This document shows, one piece after another, positions 6,527-8,408 of a DNA stretch of 8,408 nt. Position numbers and translations under genes: made by a program. Under the pieces are notes generated by a model, which saw only the letters and a program-made list of their open reading frames with translations, was not told where the DNA came from and made no database searches. Each line of letters starts with the position of its first letter. Positions within the stretch are counted from its first letter, which is position 1. Source of the stretch: Candidatus Woesearchaeota archaeon (lineage in GTDB: Archaea > Nanobdellota > Nanobdellia > Woesearchaeales > GW2011-AR15). The DNA lies in assembly GCA_016934775.1 (NCBI GenBank), contig JAFGSP010000070.1, positions 1 through 8,408 on the forward strand. The letters are read 5' to 3'.

Positions 6527-7666
6527 ATGGCATTCATGTTCAAACCAAAGTATCCAAGGATAGAGGACGCTGAAAAAGATAAAGAGCAGGCTGCCCCTGA
6601 AGCTGAAGAGCAAAAACAGGAAGCACAGCCCCAGGCGATGGCAGCAGGAGCAGGAGGCCCGAGCACAGCAGCGCTTTCAGCTGATATAATGAAGCTCAAG
6701 GCCCAGTTTGAGCAGTTTGCAGAATTGAGGAAGCTTATCAATGAGCGTTTTACCCGTATCAATGAGCAGAACGGCGAATTGAGAGGGATGATCATGGATA
6801 CGAACAGGACTATCCAGGAGATGGAAGTAAAGACTGTCAAGGCAGTTGATCTTGTTGAAGCAGTCCATCCTGATAAGCTTATGGTAGATGTCAGGAAGCA
6901 GGATGCAAAAATAGAATCATTGAAAGCCGGCATAGAAAGCAATGATTCAATCATGAAATCTTTGATGGAGCAGCTTAAGGAACTGAGGCACCAGCTTTCC
7001 ACGTTTAGGGGAATAGAACAGGTCGTCGAGCTTAATGAAGAAGTGAAAAGAGACCTTATGAACATCAAGAAAGTCCAGGCTGTTGTGGAGAGGCATTCTG
7101 ATAAGATTGAAGGTATCTTTATTGAATCCCAGAAAAGATTTCAGGAATTTGAGAGCCTTTCTGATAAGTTTAAGGAAGTCCAAAAGCAGATATCTTCAGT
7201 CCAGGAGATAGCTGACCAGAATAAAGTCAAACTTTCTGCTTTATCTTCAAAGAAAGAAGTGGAAGACCTGATAAGCAAATTTAATAATTTTGAGAAGCAT
7301 GTGAGCAACATAATTGACCTTCTGACAAAGAGGGCAAATGATCTTCCCAAAGAAATCGACGACAGGTTTAGGCGGCTGGAAGCCAGCATGAATGATGCAT
7401 TTGATAAAAAGATTAAGAAAGCAGAAGCTATGAATAAGCTTCTTGAGCGGATTGAGAAAGAGGCTCCGAGAATAGCAAAAGAATTTGAGATATCTGAAAA
7501 ACTGAAGAGTATTGAAGTAAAAAAGATAGAGTCGCAGCCAAGTGAAGAGACAAAAGAGACTACTGAAAAAGTTGAAGAAGAAAAGAAAGGATTCTTTGCA
7601 AAGCTTCTTGGAGGCGGCAAGAAAAAAGAAGAGAAAGCTGAAGGCGGTGAAGAGAAAAAGGAGTGA
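6527..7666 (+). CDS. Long coiled-coil protein, possibly FlaC/ArlC-like
   Basis: A protein of 379 aa, Glu/Lys-rich and cysteine-free. Residues 1-14 (MFKPKYPRIED) may be a short docking motif. Residues 15-50 are Glu/Gln/Ala-rich and disordered, with AAGAGG at 39-44. Residues about 52-330 are nearly continuous amphipathic helix, strongly suggesting a coiled coil; INERFTRINEQNGELRGMI (71-89) recalls archaeal archaellum accessory proteins of the FlaC (ArlC) type. The end has an acidic stretch (339-352) and then KKGFFAKLLGGGKKK (353-367), a short amphipathic basic segment that could touch membrane or a partner. It lies 14 nt downstream of the Gln/Pro-rich gene and is the last of the operon in this window. 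The link to archaella is tentative, since no archaellin, ArlI or ArlJ gene is visible; any rod-like structural protein would look similar. No clear Shine-Dalgarno precedes it. Confidence 0.9.
   Translation: MAFMFKPKYPRIEDAEKDKEQAAPEAEEQKQEAQPQAMAAGAGGPSTAALSADIMKLKAQFEQFAELRKLINERFTRINEQNGELRGMIMDTNRTIQEMEVKTVKAVDLVEAVHPDKLMVDVRKQDAKIESLKAGIESNDSIMKSLMEQLKELRHQLSTFRGIEQVVELNEEVKRDLMNIKKVQAVVERHSDKIEGIFIESQKRFQEFESLSDKFKEVQKQISSVQEIADQNKVKLSALSSKKEVEDLISKFNNFEKHVSNIIDLLTKRANDLPKEIDDRFRRLEASMNDAFDKKIKKAEAMNKLLERIEKEAPRIAKEFEISEKLKSIEVKKIESQPSEETKETTEKVEEEKKGFFAKLLGGGKKKEEKAEGGEEKKE
7622..7627 (-). terminator. Possible poly-T terminator of the minus-strand genes
   Basis: On the minus strand TTTTTT lies 40 nt past the SRPBCC stop, with a five-T run at 7655-7659 closer to it. 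Both are inside the coiled-coil gene, where they encode Lys. Termination here would leave overlapping 3' ends of convergent mRNAs. The evidence is only the T-runs and the absence of any intergenic space. Confidence 0.25.
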
Positions 7667-8125
7667 TTAGATTGAGGCTATCTCTTTCTCAACGAACTTG
7701 ATTTCTTTTGTAATCTGTTTTTTTATGATGGGCTTGTAGAAAACAGCCAGTGAGCGTAATGCAGCCTTCTCAATCATTCCTGTCTTTTTCGTGAAGATAT
7801 CTAATCTTACTTTTGTCTTATTTCCAACAGGCACCATCTCAAAAGTGCCATGGATATTGTATCTGCCGTAGGGCTTGAGCAGCCTGAATGTCAGCCTGTC
7901 TTTTTTTGATTCAATCACCTGGAAGTCAAGTCTCATTATCCTGCCCATGAACTTTTCTCTTGTATAGAAAAAAGAACCTGGTTCATAAAGCGAGCCTTGT
8001 ATAAATTCAAACCCAAGATGTGTGTCAAAAACATATTTTTTTTTACCGCTGGCGAGTTTTGAGACATATTCCAGGACTTTCTTAGAAGAAGCATTGACAA
8101 TTGCCGAAGCAGAGGCTATTTTCAT
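7667..8125 (-). CDS. SRPBCC (START/Bet v1-like) domain protein
   Basis: A protein of 152 aa, the usual size of a single SRPBCC domain. The pattern fits: a first strand (MKIASASAIVNASSKKVLEYV) with the typical 'inhibit/enter-helix' start, helical segment, several beta strands (for example RIMRLDFQVIESKKDRLTFRLLK split by a turn; GTFEMVPVGNKTKVRLDIFTK) and a long C-terminal helix ending EIKFVEKEIASI. This family binds hydrophobic ligands in a cavity between sheet and helix; the ligand here is unknown. There is no signal peptide or TM, so it is cytosolic. Its stop abuts the stop of the convergent coiled-coil gene with no gap. It begins 34 nt after the small ribbon-helix-helix gene on the same strand; a TATA-like box in that gap suggests its own, probably leaderless, transcript, though co-transcription is also possible. 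Confidence 0.85.
   Translation of the reverse strand: MKIASASAIVNASSKKVLEYVSKLASGKKKYVFDTHLGFEFIQGSLYEPGSFFYTREKFMGRIMRLDFQVIESKKDRLTFRLLKPYGRYNIHGTFEMVPVGNKTKVRLDIFTKKTGMIEKAALRSLAVFYKPIIKKQITKEIKFVEKEIASI
7718..7724 (+). terminator. Possible poly-T terminator of the plus-strand operon
   Basis: Seven T residues on the plus strand lie 52 nt past the operon's last stop. Archaeal RNA polymerase can stop at U-rich tracts without a hairpin. The run is inside the convergent SRPBCC gene, where it encodes lysines, so it may be incidental. Confidence 0.3.
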
Positions 8126-8147
8126 GATTAGTTAAAGTACAATAAGA

Positions 8148-8163
8148 AATATAAAATATTTAT
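8148..8163 (-). promoter_or_regulatory. TATA-like promoter box of the SRPBCC gene (probably leaderless)
   Basis: The minus strand reads TAAATATTTTATATTT, with a TTTTATATTT core near 8149-8158. Archaeal TATA boxes are centred about 26-27 bases before the transcription start, which would put the start at or within a few bases of ATG 8125. No Shine-Dalgarno is present between box and ATG. A leaderless mRNA is therefore likely. The box partly overlaps the stop of the RHH gene. Confidence 0.5.
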
Positions 8164-8324
8164 TCTTTTTTCTTCTCTTTGTACAGAAGGCGTACAGCAT
8201 ATTTGATTACATCAGTCCTGCTGGTAAAATCGCCCTTTGAGTCTTCAATCATCTCATCGATCTTGGCGGTCAGGCCTTCTGGAATCTTTATGGTATCGTA
8301 TTTAGTTCCTGTTTTTCTTCTCAT
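8160..8324 (-). CDS. Small ribbon-helix-helix (CopG/MetJ-type) DNA-binding protein
   Basis: A 54-aa protein read directly from the minus strand. It starts MRRKTGTKYDTIKIPEGL and ends VRLLYKEKKKE. The layout matches archaeal RHH regulators: a basic N-terminus, a short strand (KYDTIKIP, residues 8-15) that in dimers inserts into the DNA major groove, helix 1 (about 17-29), a turn with GDFTSRTD (31-38), and helix 2 (about 37-50). The phrase 'SRTDVIKYAVR' is a typical second-helix start. The start codon is supported by GGGGGT six bases upstream and by an in-frame stop just above. It could be an autoregulated transcription factor; no toxin gene is seen beside it, so an antitoxin role has no support except that the next gene is SRPBCC. 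The fold is confident; its targets are unknown. Confidence 0.85.
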   Translation of the reverse strand: MRRKTGTKYDTIKIPEGLTAKIDEMIEDSKGDFTSRTDVIKYAVRLLYKEKKKE

Positions 8325-8330
8325 TGTTAT

Positions 8331-8336
8331 ACCCCC
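8331..8336 (-). promoter_or_regulatory. Shine-Dalgarno site of the RHH gene
   Basis: On the minus strand GGGGGT lies six bases before ATG 8324, close to the archaeal GGAGGTGAT consensus and at good spacing. It settles the start of this short gene. It is the clearest ribosome-binding site in the window. Confidence 0.7.
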
Positions 8337-8362
8337 ATACTAAAGCCTATTAATACATTTAG

Positions 8363-8376
8363 ACTATTTTAATAGT
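8363..8376. promoter_or_regulatory. Inverted repeat ACTATT-TT-AATAGT, candidate operator of the RHH regulator
   Basis: Two perfect 6-bp arms separated by TT lie 39 nt upstream of the RHH start. RHH dimers bind short palindromes and often repress their own promoter. The site is AT-only except for the outer C/G, so a chance match is possible. Confidence 0.3.
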
Positions 8377-8398
8377 ATTGTTAAACCCTTAATCAATT

Positions 8399-8408
8399 CA
8401 TATTTATA
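8399..8408 (-). promoter_or_regulatory. TATA-like box, candidate promoter of the RHH gene
   Basis: The minus strand reads TATAAATATG at the right window edge, a good match to archaeal TATA boxes. Transcription would start near 8378, giving a leader of about 54 nt. The same bases read TATTTATA on the plus strand and could serve a rightward gene outside the window. A weaker alternative for the RHH gene is the AT-rich stretch at 8363-8376, which would give a leader of about 18 nt including the Shine-Dalgarno site. Confidence 0.35.

Noticed and set aside
6496..7620. Several minus-strand open frames opposite the coiled-coil gene
   Set aside because: Ser/Leu/Phe-rich antisense of a Glu/Lys-rich coiled coil, a common artefact.
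7667..8324. SRPBCC plus RHH pair as a toxin-antitoxin system
   Set aside because: The RHH protein precedes an SRPBCC domain protein with no toxin fold, and a separate promoter seems to drive the latter.

Overview
The window looks like part of an archaeal chromosome, most likely from a DPANN-type lineage (Woesearchaeota/Pacearchaeota-like). The grounds are a HerA/FtsK-type P-loop ATPase, archaeal-style coiled-coil and ribbon-helix-helix proteins, AGG/AGA-dominated arginine codons, moderately AT-rich DNA, TATA-like promoters, few Shine-Dalgarno sites and a probably leaderless gene. The lineage is inference; there is no rRNA, tRNA or marker gene here.

Positions 1-7666 hold four collinear, tightly packed plus-strand genes. 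(1) The 3' end of a gene for a single-pass membrane protein with an outside domain and a cytosolic helical, TPR-like tail. (2) A very large (about 1372 aa) two-TM protein: an N-glycosylation-sequon-rich ectodomain of about 575 residues, then a cytosolic HerA-like ATPase, a small helical domain resembling DUF5752, an Ala/Pro/Gln-rich linker and C-terminal TPRs. (3) A protein that starts with a second copy of the same small domain, followed by a long Gln/Pro-rich disordered region and a helical end domain. (4) A long coiled-coil protein with a short amphipathic, Lys-flanked C-terminus. Junctions are a 17-nt overlap, a 1-nt gap and a 14-nt gap, so this is very probably one operon whose promoter lies left of the window. 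I read it as a cell-envelope machine: an ATPase tethered to a surface domain, with cytosolic adaptor, scaffold and coiled-coil partners. The substrate (DNA, protein or filament) cannot be told from sequence.

Positions 7667-8324 hold two minus-strand genes converging on the operon with no gap: an SRPBCC (START/Bet v1-like) protein, probably from a leaderless mRNA, and upstream of it a 54-aa ribbon-helix-helix protein with a good Shine-Dalgarno site. The remaining 8325-8408 is a very AT-rich promoter region with TATA-like boxes and a small inverted repeat that could be an autoregulatory operator. There are no mobile elements, CRISPR arrays or RNA genes that I can support.
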